From positions 681,823 to 745,822 of the forward strand of contig MU270030.1 in NCBI GenBank assembly GCA_021432635.1: 64,000 nucleotides of DNA, given 5' to 3'. This DNA is from Thozetella sp. PMI_491 (taxonomy: Eukaryota > Ascomycota > Sordariomycetes > Chaetosphaeriales > Chaetosphaeriaceae). How positions within the stretch are numbered: position 1 is the stretch's first letter; the number at the start of each line of letters is the position of its first letter. The position numbers were made by a program, and so were the translations under genes. Below are positions 21,618 through 32,520 of the stretch, piece after piece. Under the pieces are notes generated by a model. That model searched no databases, was not told the origin of the DNA, and worked only from the letters and a program-made list of their open reading frames with translations.

Positions 21618-24600
21618 GGGATAGGCTGGGGACGGAGATCTGGGGGATGTGCGACAGGCTGCGGAGAGTGTATGTTCATGATACCCCTGATAATGATAAA
21701 AAGACCTCGCTGGCGACCCCTCTGAGCGCCACGATCAATGGTGCATCACGAGGGGTAGTTACGTGCATGCTTGGAGGAGGATCACTCGCCTCACCACTTC
21801 ACCGTGACATGATCTACGACATCGCCGGGACCGACGCGTGGATGCTACGCCTACCCGCCCGCGTAGCCGAGCACCCGGGTGTGCCGCATGTGGACCGACA
21901 GGAGATGCCCCCTCGGCGGGTGAATGGGGATTCGCGAGATGGGCAGACCCTCCCACGGTGCCCGCCTCCTGGGAGCGCGTGGGTGAACTGACGATGGGCA
22001 AAGGACACCATGGTTGCCGCCCACTTGTTCCCGCATGCTGGGGATGGCCTTCTGGTCGTTGAAACAAACACCCAAGACAACGTTTATGCTCAATCTTGGA
22101 GTCCTCACCGACACAGCGCACCAAGACGTCTCTCTCGCGATGCTATAGACTACAAAGAGACGGGCGGCAGGGGCACATCTCTCCAGACTGCATAGGGACA
22201 GCGACGGCATGGGCGGCGCCGCTGCGTGCGTATCATCAGCGCCTCCTGCAGGGCCCCCGGGCAACCGCTGCGCAGAAGTAAGAGCCGCAGCGACCACGCT
22301 GGCGGCAGGCCAACCCGGATCTGACATGAGAAACCAGTCTCGGCTCCGGAGTCTGAGGCGAGCGGCATGTTTATCTCAGCCTTGTCCAAGGGTTCTATGT
22401 AGTACCCCTGGGTATAGCACCCGTCCGTGGTTCGCAGCCGATGACCCACGAGGCCCCCCAGGTTTTCCCGTTTAGAGCCCGTTTATAGCGGACCCAAGAT
22501 GGCCGATCCAATGGTCCTTGGTCATGGTCGAAACATCGCACCACTGAGCGCACAGCACGGCGCGCGCCGCCGCTGCATGACGGGGGCAGGGCGAACTCGC
22601 GATCCGGACGTCGGATCGACGGTTAGCAAGCCAGCTGGGGTGTGATCAACGGCCGCCAACCTCAGCAGCGAACTTTCTGGATGAGGCGATCGCGGCGCCC
22701 GTGGGTCGACCGCGAGCTAAGGCGAGGGTGGGCGAGCACGCATGAGAAACGGAACAGAGATCCCCCCCTCGTCCTCTGGCATGCGGGGGCCCACCCAGGT
22801 ATCCGGCAGTGGTGCGTCATGGCATAAAGCTCGGCCGGCGATGATGCGTCACTCTGCCTCAATGGCCGATCGCCAGGCAAAAAAGCAAGAAAAGTGCCGA
22901 ACCACTTAGGTGCGAGAGAGCGCTCCGGCACCCAAGATGGACGAGACCTGGCGGAGGGACGCAGAGACCCCGGTTTGCGCGCGCCAGAAAGACGGCCACC
23001 GGGCGACACGGTTCTTGGGAGATCGGAGGTATGTGTATGTTATAAATGGACATGGAGTTCCAGATATGGGGGTTCATGGGGCATCCTAGGAACCGGAGGG
23101 CGCCACGAGGCCGGCCGTCGTCCCATGTTTCAGAGATCGAGCATGCCCTGGCTAGCGGAGGCCCCCATTGCAGCATCGAGCTGCGAGAGCTGGGAGAGCC
23201 TGGCTGCAGAGAAGCAAGCAAGACGGGACGGCCGTTCACTTATATGAGAGAGCTGAGCCAGGCGCCCGGCATGGGACGGAGTCGATGCAGGTAGTGTAGA
23301 TGATGCAGGGCCGGCCAAGGGCAAATGAGAGAGATCCCCGGCCGGACGGTGCGTTCGTGATTTCGTGATCCTCCCACATGGCGAATCGCAGAGCAAGATC
23401 GCGGCCCCCAGCGAGCATGCCCGCCGGGGCGGCCCCCGCTCATGGGGTGGCTGGGACCCTAGACAAACTAGGGAGCAGACTGCGTGAGACGAGCCAGACG
23501 CCCAATAGTGACACTTGGCTGGCCGGCCCCCGGTTTTTCTGGTGCAACCCCCTGAGGTGCGCACCAGGGGCTCGGATCACACGATGGTTTTTGCGCCAGG
23601 AGTCGCCTCTAGTTTCCTGTTGGCTGTGGAGGGCTGTGTGGTCCTTTTTTTCTCCCCCTCGAGGTCTGGCCATTCCCTAGATTAAAATAAAAAAAAGGAG
23701 AGAAGAACTCTCCAAGGACGAGAGAGAGGGAGGTCAACCGGCAGACAGACGGAGGCTCCGTCGTTCCTTTCCCTACTTGCACCGATTCTACAGCACAGTC
23801 GCTCTTTATCTTTCCTTTTCTCCTCTCTTCTCAACGTAACGACGTGGAGGCGATCACAGTCGCAGGTACCCGTCCGAAGCACACCCCCGGCCGTTCTTTT
23901 TCGTGGTGCGTTTTGCACGTCACTCGCTTTACCCCAATCACTAGGTGGGCTGCTGCCCCTGATCTGACCCTCCCTCCACCATCAGGACGGATTCTCTAAC
24001 AGAACAGACCCAAACCAGGAACAGGAAAACGCGGACTCCGGGATTGAATTGGGACAGCTGCGTTCCGGGACACCGAAACACAGCGGGCAGGCAGCTAAGG
24101 ACCTGCTGCCCAGTACGAGCCACACTCGCACACCTACCACACCACCACGCTCGTTTGGCATTGAGCGCAGAGACAAGTCCGCCTCCGAAGGCCGAATCGG
24201 GGAGGAAGAGAAACAGCACCACCAGCCCAGCAAAGAGACCCGGCCTCTTTGGATCCCCGATTGCAGTTGAGACGTGCCACCTCGGCGAGATCAGGCGGAA
24301 CCCGAGACAAGCCGACGACGGCGACGTGCAGCACGACGAAGGACGCATAGAAGCCTGCAAGAAGGAAGCAGGACGACGGCGGAACTAACGAGAGCACTGC
24401 ACCTTGTGGCGGCCTACCGAGAGGACACGCCGGAACGAACGACAGACAGCAGAACGAGGGATTCTATCTCGGTGCGACGACCCAAGTCGCACACGGCCCG
24501 CGCCTGCACGACCGCGAGAGGCAAGCAGGCGGCATTACGACCTTAGTGACCGCATTTGCAGCTGCAATATCGAGCCGTGCTGCCCGGTTTTGGACCAAGA

Positions 24601-25551
24601 CCCGGCCGCCCACCAGCTTGGACACGTCGGAAGGCCGTCATATCGGCCTCCAAGCAACCACGGCCGCACTACACAGCGCTTGCGTCCCGCATCGCCTTGC
24701 AAAGATTGACGCAATTCTTCTGGGACCGTCTTCCATCTAGGTAAGAACAAGCCGCCTCTTTGTTCCTGTGTTTCACCCGTGGCCCTTTCGGGACCGTTGT
24801 CGCGGGCCCTCTCCCTCCCCGCCGATTCATGCAGATCCATTGGGCCACTCTTCCCAGGTACGCGAGACAAACCGCCTCTGAAAACCATTTTTTTTATTCT
24901 TGTTCGTCAGCCTCGAGGGCCTCGATGAGGATAATAAAGAAGACCGTCCGTGCAGGCAGAGAGGACGCTCACATCCCCTGCCAAGAGGAACCGCCAGAAG
25001 CTTGGCAGAGGGGAGCTCTCAGGCGGTTCGCTGTCACCTCAGAGCTGGCCCAATTTTTTTTTCGTGTTGACGCAGACCGCTCCGCGGGCCGTGCTAACGC
25101 AATCTGGACTAGCGATTCCTGACCGACCACTCACGGCCGGCCATCTCACCCAGCGAACCAAACCGCGTAGCGCAGCCCGCAATCTCCTCCCAGTTCCCAG
25201 GCGTCATCTAACACCGCCCGCTTCTTCCAGGAAATCTAGCTCGGGTCACTAGCACAACGTCGCTCCGTGCCGGACCCTCTCCACCAATATCACCACAACA
25301 AATCTCCCTCGCCGAGCACAACCGGTCAATTCAGTCGCCCGCTCTAGCGACGACGGCGACACAGACCCGGCGTTTGCTAATTCTTAATTTCCATCGAATT
25401 TTTGTCGACACCTCACGTTCGTTTGGCATTTCGCCGCCACCGCCATAGCTCTCTCGCACACTCTCCACACTCACCGCGCCTCGCTCGATTTTTCCTAGCC
25501 CCCTCGGGCTCAACACTGCCTCTCTCGACGACTCCTGCGCTGCGCGTTGCC

Positions 25552-25569
25552 ATGGCCCACCAGAATTAG
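25552..25569 (+). promoter_or_regulatory. Upstream ORF 1 of rax2 (MAHQN)
   Basis: ATG in context gccATGg followed by four codons and TAG. It lies 112 bp before the rax2 start, and the ATG context looks strong. If the leader includes this stretch, it should lower rax2 translation. Confidence 0.45.
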
Positions 25570-25588
25570 AAAGCTGATCCTCGACCCA

Positions 25589-25639
25589 ATGACGAATCCG
25601 ACCTACCGGCCTCAAACACCACAGGACACGGCATCGTAG
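25589..25639 (+). promoter_or_regulatory. Upstream ORF 2 of rax2 (16 codons)
   Basis: ATG at 25589 opens a 16-residue frame (MTNPTYRPQTPQDTAS) closing with TAG at 25637, 42 bp before the rax2 ATG. The ATG context (cccaATGa) is moderate. Confidence 0.45.
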
Positions 25640-25681
25640 AACCGGTCGAATCCGACGGCTTCGAGCTCACAGCGGCACGCG

Positions 25682-28600
25682 ATGCGATTATCTGCCCGGC
25701 GGCGCGGCGCGCGCAGCCGGCAGTCCTCTCCTTTCTCCTTTCTCAAGCTCTCATCACTTCTCACATTGACCTCGTTCGGCACCGCAGGTGCCGTCACGTT
25801 CACGCCTGCCCCGGCGGCCGACCTCGACCTATCGCAGCTCGGGCGCGTGGCCGTCGTGGGCGACTTCTCGGGCATCTCGCTCTTCGAGTTTGCTGAGCAG
25901 GCCCAAAATTCACTCAGCACAAATGGCAGCGATTCGCTCCTCGCGCGAATGCCCAACGGGGCCTTCGCGTCGCTCGTCCAGACGGACGCCTCGATCCAGG
26001 CTATGTGCACCTTCACGCTCAAGAATGGGAGCATGGCCGGGGTGGTGATCGGGGGCAACTTCACGAGCCTGGCGGGCAAGGAGTCGACGGCCATCGCCAT
26101 GTTCAACCCAAACACGTCTGCGATCACGCCGCTCTCGGGCATCTCGGGCCAGGTGAGCGCGCTGCTTTGCGACCAGGAGCAGGACACAGTCTACGTGGGT
26201 GGGAACTTTGTGGGTGCGAACTCAACCAACGCGATCGCGTGGGTCGGCACCCAGGGCTGGACGAATCTGCCGTTTGCGGGGTTTAATGGACCTGTCACGT
26301 CCATCACCAAGGCCTCCAACGGTCACATCATCTTTGGGGGCAGCTTCACGGGCCTTGGCAACGCCAGCCTCCCCAGCACCCCCGACGGCCAGGTCATCAA
26401 CCTATCCTCGGCCAACCTCACGAGCGGGAACTCGGCCACGACGGCCGGCTTCAGCGACCCCAAGAACATCGTGTGCTCGGACGGCAGCGACGCCGCGGGC
26501 AAGACCTGGTTGCTGCAGGACAATACCCCCGGCTTTTGGCAGGCCACCTTCGGCTTCGGCTTTCAGCCCACCAAGCTCCGCCTGCACAACACGCACCAGG
26601 ACGGCCGGGGGACCAAGACGTTCCGCTTCACCGCCCTGCCCCTCAACGGCATCATGAACTTCACCTACATCGACCCGGCCACGGGCGCCAACTCGAGCTG
26701 CACCAGCGAGTGCCCGCTCAGTAGTGACACGTCCGTCAAGTTTCAGGACTTTCACTTCGTTAACGCCGTCGGCATGAACGCCTTCCGCATCGACATCTCG
26801 GCCTTCTACGGCAGCGGCGGCGGCCTGAACGGCATCGAGCTGTTCGAGAACGATATCTTTGCGCACGCCATCAACGACTTCAACGAGCCTACGTGCGCCG
26901 GGCTCGCGGCCGCCTCGACCGCCACAGCCACCGGCCCCTGGAAGGTGACAACCTCGGGCGCCAGCTCGTCCGAGTATCTGACGGCCGAGCTGTCGAGCCC
27001 CATAAGCTCCTCGTCGGCCTCGATCGTCTTCTCCCCGGACATCCGGGAGTCGGGTCATTACTCGGTAAACGTCTTTACCCCAGGCTGTCTGCAGGACAAC
27101 TCGTGCGACACGCGCGGCCAGTTCATCATCTCGGGCCAGATGACGGCCGACCTGACCAAGGGCCAGCTGAACCAAACCCTCTTCCAGACTAACAACTTCG
27201 ACAAGTACGACCAGATCTACTTCGGCCAGATCGACGCCAGCACCACCGGCTTCCGGCCCAAGGTCACCATGACGCCTGCGAACGGTCAGTCGCTGACGAG
27301 TATGACCTTCGTGGCCCAGAGGGTGGGTTTCACCCTCATCAACTCGACGGGTGGCCTGAACGGCCTGTTCGAGTACGATCCCACCTCGGCCACCGTCAAC
27401 GTCAGCGACTTCACCTCGTCTGCCTTCGACAAGCTCGGCGCCGGCTTCGCCACCGGCTCGGCCGTCAACACGCTCCAGACTGCCGGCGACGTCACCTACA
27501 TTGGCGGCAACTTCACCTCGCCCCAGGCGCGCAACATTGTCGCTATGAACGGCAACAGCGCCGAGGTGCAGGCCCTGGACGGCGGGCTCAACGGCGAGGT
27601 GCTCTCGATGGTCCTCAACGGCACCAATCTGTTCGTGGGCGGCCGCTTCAGCGGCACGCAGGACGGCAAGGTGTCGGGCCTGAGTAACGTCGCCGTCTAC
27701 GACACGAGCAAGAACACGTGGAGCGCACTGGGCGCCGGCGTTAACGGCAGGGTCCGCAATGTGGTCCTCCTCACCATGAACGTCACCAGCACCACCCCCG
27801 AGGTCGTCGTCAGCGTGAACGGCGACTTCACCCAGCTCGAGGCGTTCGGCACCAACGCGGCGGTGTCGGTCCAGAACTTCGGCGTCTGGATCCCCTCTCA
27901 GAACAACTGGTTGCAGAATCTCAACCTCGCCGTCGAGTCCCTCGAGGGCATGCTCTCCACCTCCATCATCGACCCTACGGGCGCGAACACGCTCTACGCC
28001 GGCTCCATCGTCTCATCGAGCCTGGGCGTCCGTGGGGCTGCCTTGGTCAGCACCGCCCTGGCCCGCTTCCCGGCGCGCATCGAGCCGGCCGCGGCTGCGG
28101 CGTCCGCTAGCGGCGCCGTCGATGGCGTCACCACCGGCGTGTTTGATCTCAACAACGGCAGAAACATCACCATCCTCGGCGGGCACTTCACGGCTAACGC
28201 GACGAATGGGGGCTCGGTCAACAACCTGCTGTTCATCGACGGCGCGAACACTGTCACGGGCCTAGGTACCGAACTCGTGGCCAACTCGACCTTCGTGGCG
28301 CTCGCCGTCCAGGGCGATAGCCTATTCGCCGGAGGCAACGTGACGGGCACCGTCAACGGCGCCAAGGTGACCGGCCTAGTGAGCTACAACCTCGCCACGG
28401 GCCAGTACAACGCGCAGCCCCCGGCACTGTCCGGAGCCGCCGGCACCGTGTCCGCCATCGCCGTGCGCCCGAGCACCCAGGACGTGTACGTCGGCGGCTC
28501 GTTCCAGTCAGCCGGCTCCTTAGGCTGCCCCGCCGTCTGCTTCTTTAGCACTGCCACGCGGCAGTGGAACCAGCCCGGCGTCAACTTTGACGGCACTACC

Positions 28601-29356
28601 AACGCCATGATGTGGACCAGCGACACGCAGCTCGTCGCCGGCGGCGCCTTCACCGTCAACAACAGCGTGCCAGCCTTCCTCGTCACCTACGACGCGACCA
28701 AGCAAACCTGGGACCGCTTCCCCGGCGCCGCCCAGCTGCCAGGCCCGGTTACGCAGCTTACGGCCGCCTCGAGCGACGCCACCCAGCTCTGGGTCACGGG
28801 CACGGCCAACGGCTCCGTCTTCCTGACCAAGTACGACGGCACCAAGTGGACTGACGCCCCGGTTCAGTTCGGCGCCGGCACCGCCGTCCGCGGCCTGCAG
28901 ATCTTCACCGTGTCGCCCGGCCACGACAGCTCTGACACGGTAGCCGGGAACGAGATCCTCATGCTGACCGGCGCCATCAACATCCCGGGCAGCGGCTTCG
29001 CCTCGGCCGCCATCTTCAACGGCACCACCCTCCGGCCCTACCTCGTCACCGCCGGCAGCGGCGCCAGCACCGGCAGCATCGCCCACATCTTCAGCGAGAA
29101 TAACAGCTTCTTCTCGAGCTCGACCAACCAGCTGCCGCTCGTGTTCGTCATTCTCATCGGCCTCGGCATATCTCTCGCCCTGATGCTACTGATCGTCGTC
29201 GCCGGCTTATTCCTCGACCGTCTTAGGAAGAAGCGCGAGGGCTACATCCCGGCGCCGACGTCCATGTACGACCGCGGCTCCGGCATCCAGCGGATACGAC
29301 CCGAGGACCTCTTGGGCGGACTGGGTAAGCCCCGGCCCGGCGCTCCGCAAGTCTGA
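25682..29356 (+). CDS. rax2: Rax2, cell-polarity / bud-site-selection membrane protein
   Basis: Rax2 is a large single-pass plasma-membrane glycoprotein that marks sites of polarised growth; in filamentous fungi it is tied to hyphal growth and morphogenesis. It is one uninterrupted frame of 1224 residues, usual for the family. A signal sequence with hydrophobic core is at about 18-40 (FLKLSSLLTLTSFGTAGAV). Then come many repeats of a beta-propeller kind with the recurrent phrase VGGNF or IGGNFTS (for example VYVGGNFVGANSTN, TYIGGNFTSPQARN, LFVGGRFSG, VYVGGSFQSAG) and many N-glycosylation sequons. The only other membrane segment is near the C-terminus (about 1151-1178, VFVILIGLGISLALMLLIVV), followed by a 46-residue cytosolic tail beginning DRLRKKREG. 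The absence of introns over 3.7 kb is notable but common for this gene. Two upstream ORFs precede the start. Confidence 0.95.
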   Translation: MRLSARRRGARSRQSSPFSFLKLSSLLTLTSFGTAGAVTFTPAPAADLDLSQLGRVAVVGDFSGISLFEFAEQAQNSLSTNGSDSLLARMPNGAFASLVQTDASIQAMCTFTLKNGSMAGVVIGGNFTSLAGKESTAIAMFNPNTSAITPLSGISGQVSALLCDQEQDTVYVGGNFVGANSTNAIAWVGTQGWTNLPFAGFNGPVTSITKASNGHIIFGGSFTGLGNASLPSTPDGQVINLSSANLTSGNSATTAGFSDPKNIVCSDGSDAAGKTWLLQDNTPGFWQATFGFGFQPTKLRLHNTHQDGRGTKTFRFTALPLNGIMNFTYIDPATGANSSCTSECPLSSDTSVKFQDFHFVNAVGMNAFRIDISAFYGSGGGLNGIELFENDIFAHAINDFNEPTCAGLAAASTATATGPWKVTTSGASSSEYLTAELSSPISSSSASIVFSPDIRESGHYSVNVFTPGCLQDNSCDTRGQFIISGQMTADLTKGQLNQTLFQTNNFDKYDQIYFGQIDASTTGFRPKVTMTPANGQSLTSMTFVAQRVGFTLINSTGGLNGLFEYDPTSATVNVSDFTSSAFDKLGAGFATGSAVNTLQTAGDVTYIGGNFTSPQARNIVAMNGNSAEVQALDGGLNGEVLSMVLNGTNLFVGGRFSGTQDGKVSGLSNVAVYDTSKNTWSALGAGVNGRVRNVVLLTMNVTSTTPEVVVSVNGDFTQLEAFGTNAAVSVQNFGVWIPSQNNWLQNLNLAVESLEGMLSTSIIDPTGANTLYAGSIVSSSLGVRGAALVSTALARFPARIEPAAAAASASGAVDGVTTGVFDLNNGRNITILGGHFTANATNGGSVNNLLFIDGANTVTGLGTELVANSTFVALAVQGDSLFAGGNVTGTVNGAKVTGLVSYNLATGQYNAQPPALSGAAGTVSAIAVRPSTQDVYVGGSFQSAGSLGCPAVCFFSTATRQWNQPGVNFDGTTNAMMWTSDTQLVAGGAFTVNNSVPAFLVTYDATKQTWDRFPGAAQLPGPVTQLTAASSDATQLWVTGTANGSVFLTKYDGTKWTDAPVQFGAGTAVRGLQIFTVSPGHDSSDTVAGNEILMLTGAINIPGSGFASAAIFNGTTLRPYLVTAGSGASTGSIAHIFSENNSFFSSSTNQLPLVFVILIGLGISLALMLLIVVAGLFLDRLRKKREGYIPAPTSMYDRGSGIQRIRPEDLLGGLGKPRPGAPQV

Positions 29357-30880
29357 GGGACCCGGCAGAGTGTATAGGCTAGAAGATGACCCGGTATGGC
29401 ATGGCATGGCGTTTATGTTTACTTGTTTGGGGCCGCCTCGGGCCAAAAAGGGATGTTTTATACCATTTGTTTTGTACCTGGCGTTGGGATGGGGTGTAGG
29501 GAGGCTAGGCTTGGGACGCGACGAGACCGGGGATCGGCAGAAGCGTGATGTGCCGTGCCTAAAACGATCGCTAGGGCTTGGGCCTCAACAACGACGCCCA
29601 GGCGGAGCCCACGGGGCGGCAGCGGGAGTCTGCCGGCCCGCGCGATGGAGGGACGAGGTAATGGACGAGGACAGCACCGCCGTGCTGCTGTACGATCGAC
29701 GGCGGGCACGACTGGCACCACCACACTTTCTTTCCCTTTCCCTTTGCGTACTACTTCGCTTCTCCTCGACGACTTTACGACCTCTCGGTTAATGTTTACC
29801 TTTATTATACCATCATCCACCGACCTTCTTCGCTTCCACTTCCGTTGTCTTTACTACACATCAACCTTTGCGATTTACTCGACCGTCCGAGGACTACGGG
29901 CTTGTGCATAAAATTCTACTACTTTGAAAGGAAGGAGGAAGGCACCGGCGCCTGGAGGACACGCATTCTCCTGTATATGAACTCGAGACCTAGCTGAGCC
30001 TCTTGCGAGCTGCGATGGTCTGAGAGGCACGTGGGCGTCCGCGAGGCGCAAAAGGCGATTTCGTCCTGGCCACGGCCCCATGGTTGCTGGGAATTAGTAT
30101 TCCAGAGGATTGATTTATCGGTACATAGAATTAGATGCACAATGCAACGCGTTGGGCTCATAGATCCTGCATATGCCCTGTGATGTTGACATGCACTTTT
30201 GGAGAGTAACTAGCTAATGTGCCTGCTGGCGGTCGTCGGCTGCACAGGCTCTAGATGCCCATGCTGGGATGCTACATTCGTGACAAGATGCCAGCATCAC
30301 CCTTGACCGCCCGGCGTGCAGCCGTTGGGTCCTGGTTCTATGGTCGGTCGGGTTCTATTTGAGGCGTAGGGCTGCCATCAAGCTTCCGCCTTGTCGGTCA
30401 AAGCGGCCGCTTGAGCTCGTTGATGTCCCATCTCGAGCGAGGTTCTCCCTGCTACCGAGCTCATTCGTGCGTCTCACCTGCTTCCCATGGAAGAAGATGA
30501 AGGGGTCCGCTACGCCTCTAGAAATCTCGCACTGTTGCCCTGGAGCCGGCCCCAGTCACAGTCTCCGCCTACAGGAGACGAACCGAAACATCCGTGGGTG
30601 TCGTAAGCTTGGATTCTCCCCAGGCCATATGCTGGCGCTCTAGAACGAGGCTCCAGCGAGCAGACGACTCATGTGGACAGCTTCAGGAACATGTGAGGTG
30701 AGCGTATCCCATAGGCCTTCCACACCCCGATGGGCGAAACATTGACGGCGACAGGTTTGAACTGGCTGATCCATCCACTCGCTGTCCGTGGGGCGCTGTC
30801 TTTCCGGTGACACCTAAGAACCCCCTCGAGTACCCTAGCGGCCTCTTTAGGTGACGGTCGATCTTGCATCGGTATTCCAG

Positions 30881-30914
30881 CCAACCGAGCAGCCAGCCGA
30901 GCAGCCAACCAAGC
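30881..30914. repeat. Period-12 tandem repeat (CCARCCGAGCAG)
   Basis: Two full 12-bp units and most of a third stand in tandem, differing at one or two positions. On the minus strand they read as a repeated LAAR peptide within a frame that lacks an ATG start, so I treat it as non-coding. Confidence 0.6.
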
Positions 30915-31199
30915 TTTGCTTAACCGCCTCTGCCGCGGCGGCCTCGTCGTCTCAATACTCCAAACCTCAGCCCTGTAGTCGCCGTACATGGAGATGGTGA
31001 GAATGGCCGCTGTCGCGCGGGAAAAGCTCCATCGACGAGAATGATGCCGGACCATAGGCGGCAGGCCAGGCACCGCTACGCTTCGCCGCTCGCTTTCCTC
31101 AGATTCGATTAGCTCCTAGCAAATTACTGGCACAGGCCGGGACGCCTTGGAACAGTCGAGTCAGTTTACATGAAATGGTGGATGCGAGCTCTCCAGGTC

Positions 31200-31271
31200 T
31201 AAAAGTTCCAAGGCCTCATCTAAAGGTCCGAGGCCGCAGCTAAGGTCCAAGCCTCATCTAAAGGCCCAAGG
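31200..31271. repeat. Imperfect ~20-bp tandem repeat, 3.5 copies
   Basis: Units of 21, 20 and 18 bp and a partial 13 bp each begin TAAA(A)G or TAAGG and continue TCCRAGGCC...ATC or GC. They are diverged from one another, so not a very recent expansion. No gene overlaps. Confidence 0.65.
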
Positions 31272-32426
31272 ACTTGTCGCGCAACCTCTTGTCTTCCCAA
31301 GATGACATCCGACTGACGTTGAAACATCGGACGAGGCGGCCGGAGATCCTCGGTCTACTATGCTCGGCCGGACGGCACCCGCCACGACGCCCGAGCCCAG
31401 CTCGAGCGGACAAGTAGGCTGCACGCGGGGAGCACAAGTGATCCCACCCGCGCCGGAGAGCAAGCCTGAGGCAGTAGATCTTCCTTCGCAGGGCCTGTTG
31501 TCTGCCGCATGTCGGCATTCCGGGGATAGTAAATAATGCGCCTCGCTCTCTACAGGCACTTCATCCTTACTTCGCCCCTGGGCGACCGCCAGGGAGTGCT
31601 TGTTTACATCAGGGGCACCGACATCCCGGCAGAGAGCAACAATAACAAAGACTGCTAGGTGTCCCAGTGAACGCTCCTCGGTGCGACACCTACAGACACC
31701 CCCTGCACCCGCGCGTAGCGACAGAGAATCTACACCGTCCATGGCCTCCATGGCCTCGAAGCACGACGTCAGGGTGTCTCAGTGCCGGCGAATCCAAGCA
31801 AGATGTCTCGGCGCCTTCGCGGAACGTTTCCTTGGGGTCAAGGAATGTGGCGTTCCGGGAAGTATCGCAGGCCCCTACGCAGCGTGTCTATGGGCCGCAC
31901 TCCGAGGACTGTTCGTGGGGAGAAGGAGAGCAAGTGTTGGCGAGACAGGTACGGGACATACACACACACACGCATAAGACCCGGGTCCCGTCTCGAACTC
32001 GAGCGCGTTGGACGCGATCAAGCAAAGCTTCCCCGGAGGGCAGATAAACTCCCTGGAGCAGAGGTCAGAAGTGAGGCGGTCGGTCCTGGCTCCGGCACCC
32101 CGCCCCCACGAATACCCTGCCTCCCTCCCCCAGGATGGCCCTGGAGAGAAAGCGAAAGACAGGCCCATCGGTCTCTCGTACCGCCTCAATCTGGCTTGCA
32201 TCTGGCACCTTCTGCAAGCCAGGCCGGCGTGCTCAGATCAAGGTTGCTGCTAGAGGCCAATAGCGCGGCCTCACGGGCTACCCAAGGACGCCGAGCAAAA
32301 GCAAAACGGCAGACTAAAGGACCAAGGCCGGCGAATCTGCAAGCGCTGCCACTGGCCGCCTCTTGACAAGCTCGATCCCGCCTTGAGCTTGCTTTTTGCC
32401 CGTCCGACGGGCTACTAGGGTGGCTT

Positions 32427-32520
32427 GGGGGGGGGTTAGAGAGTAAAAGAGTAAAAAAGCAAAAGCAGAGAGGCAAGGCGAGCGAGAGAGAAAAAAAAAG
32501 CAAGCAAGGGAAGCCCCCAG
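32427..32520 (+). repeat. Long purine tract (G/A-rich)
   Basis: About 90 bases of almost unbroken purine on the plus strand, starting with a run of nine or ten G and continuing as AGAG/AAAAG mixtures. Such tracts can exclude nucleosomes or form triplex or quadruplex structures; here this is only a possibility. Confidence 0.6.

Larger units (their letters stand above)
21618..25681. other. 4-kb intergenic region; distal half probable rax2 promoter and leader
   Basis: I see no supportable gene. From about 23690 onward the DNA turns into alternating A-rich and CT-rich tracts (23685-23700, 23770-23835, 25260-25550) of the kind found at fungal promoters and leaders. Several splice-like donors (GGTAAGAAC at 24740, GGTACGCGA at 24857) and a TTCCAG acceptor near 25230 suggest introns in the leader. 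Two short upstream ORFs precede the rax2 start. Confidence 0.5.

Noticed and set aside
30669-31073. 134-residue minus-strand frame with LAAR repeats
   Set aside because: It opens with GTG; the repeat is the translation of the 12-bp tandem repeat; no family resemblance.
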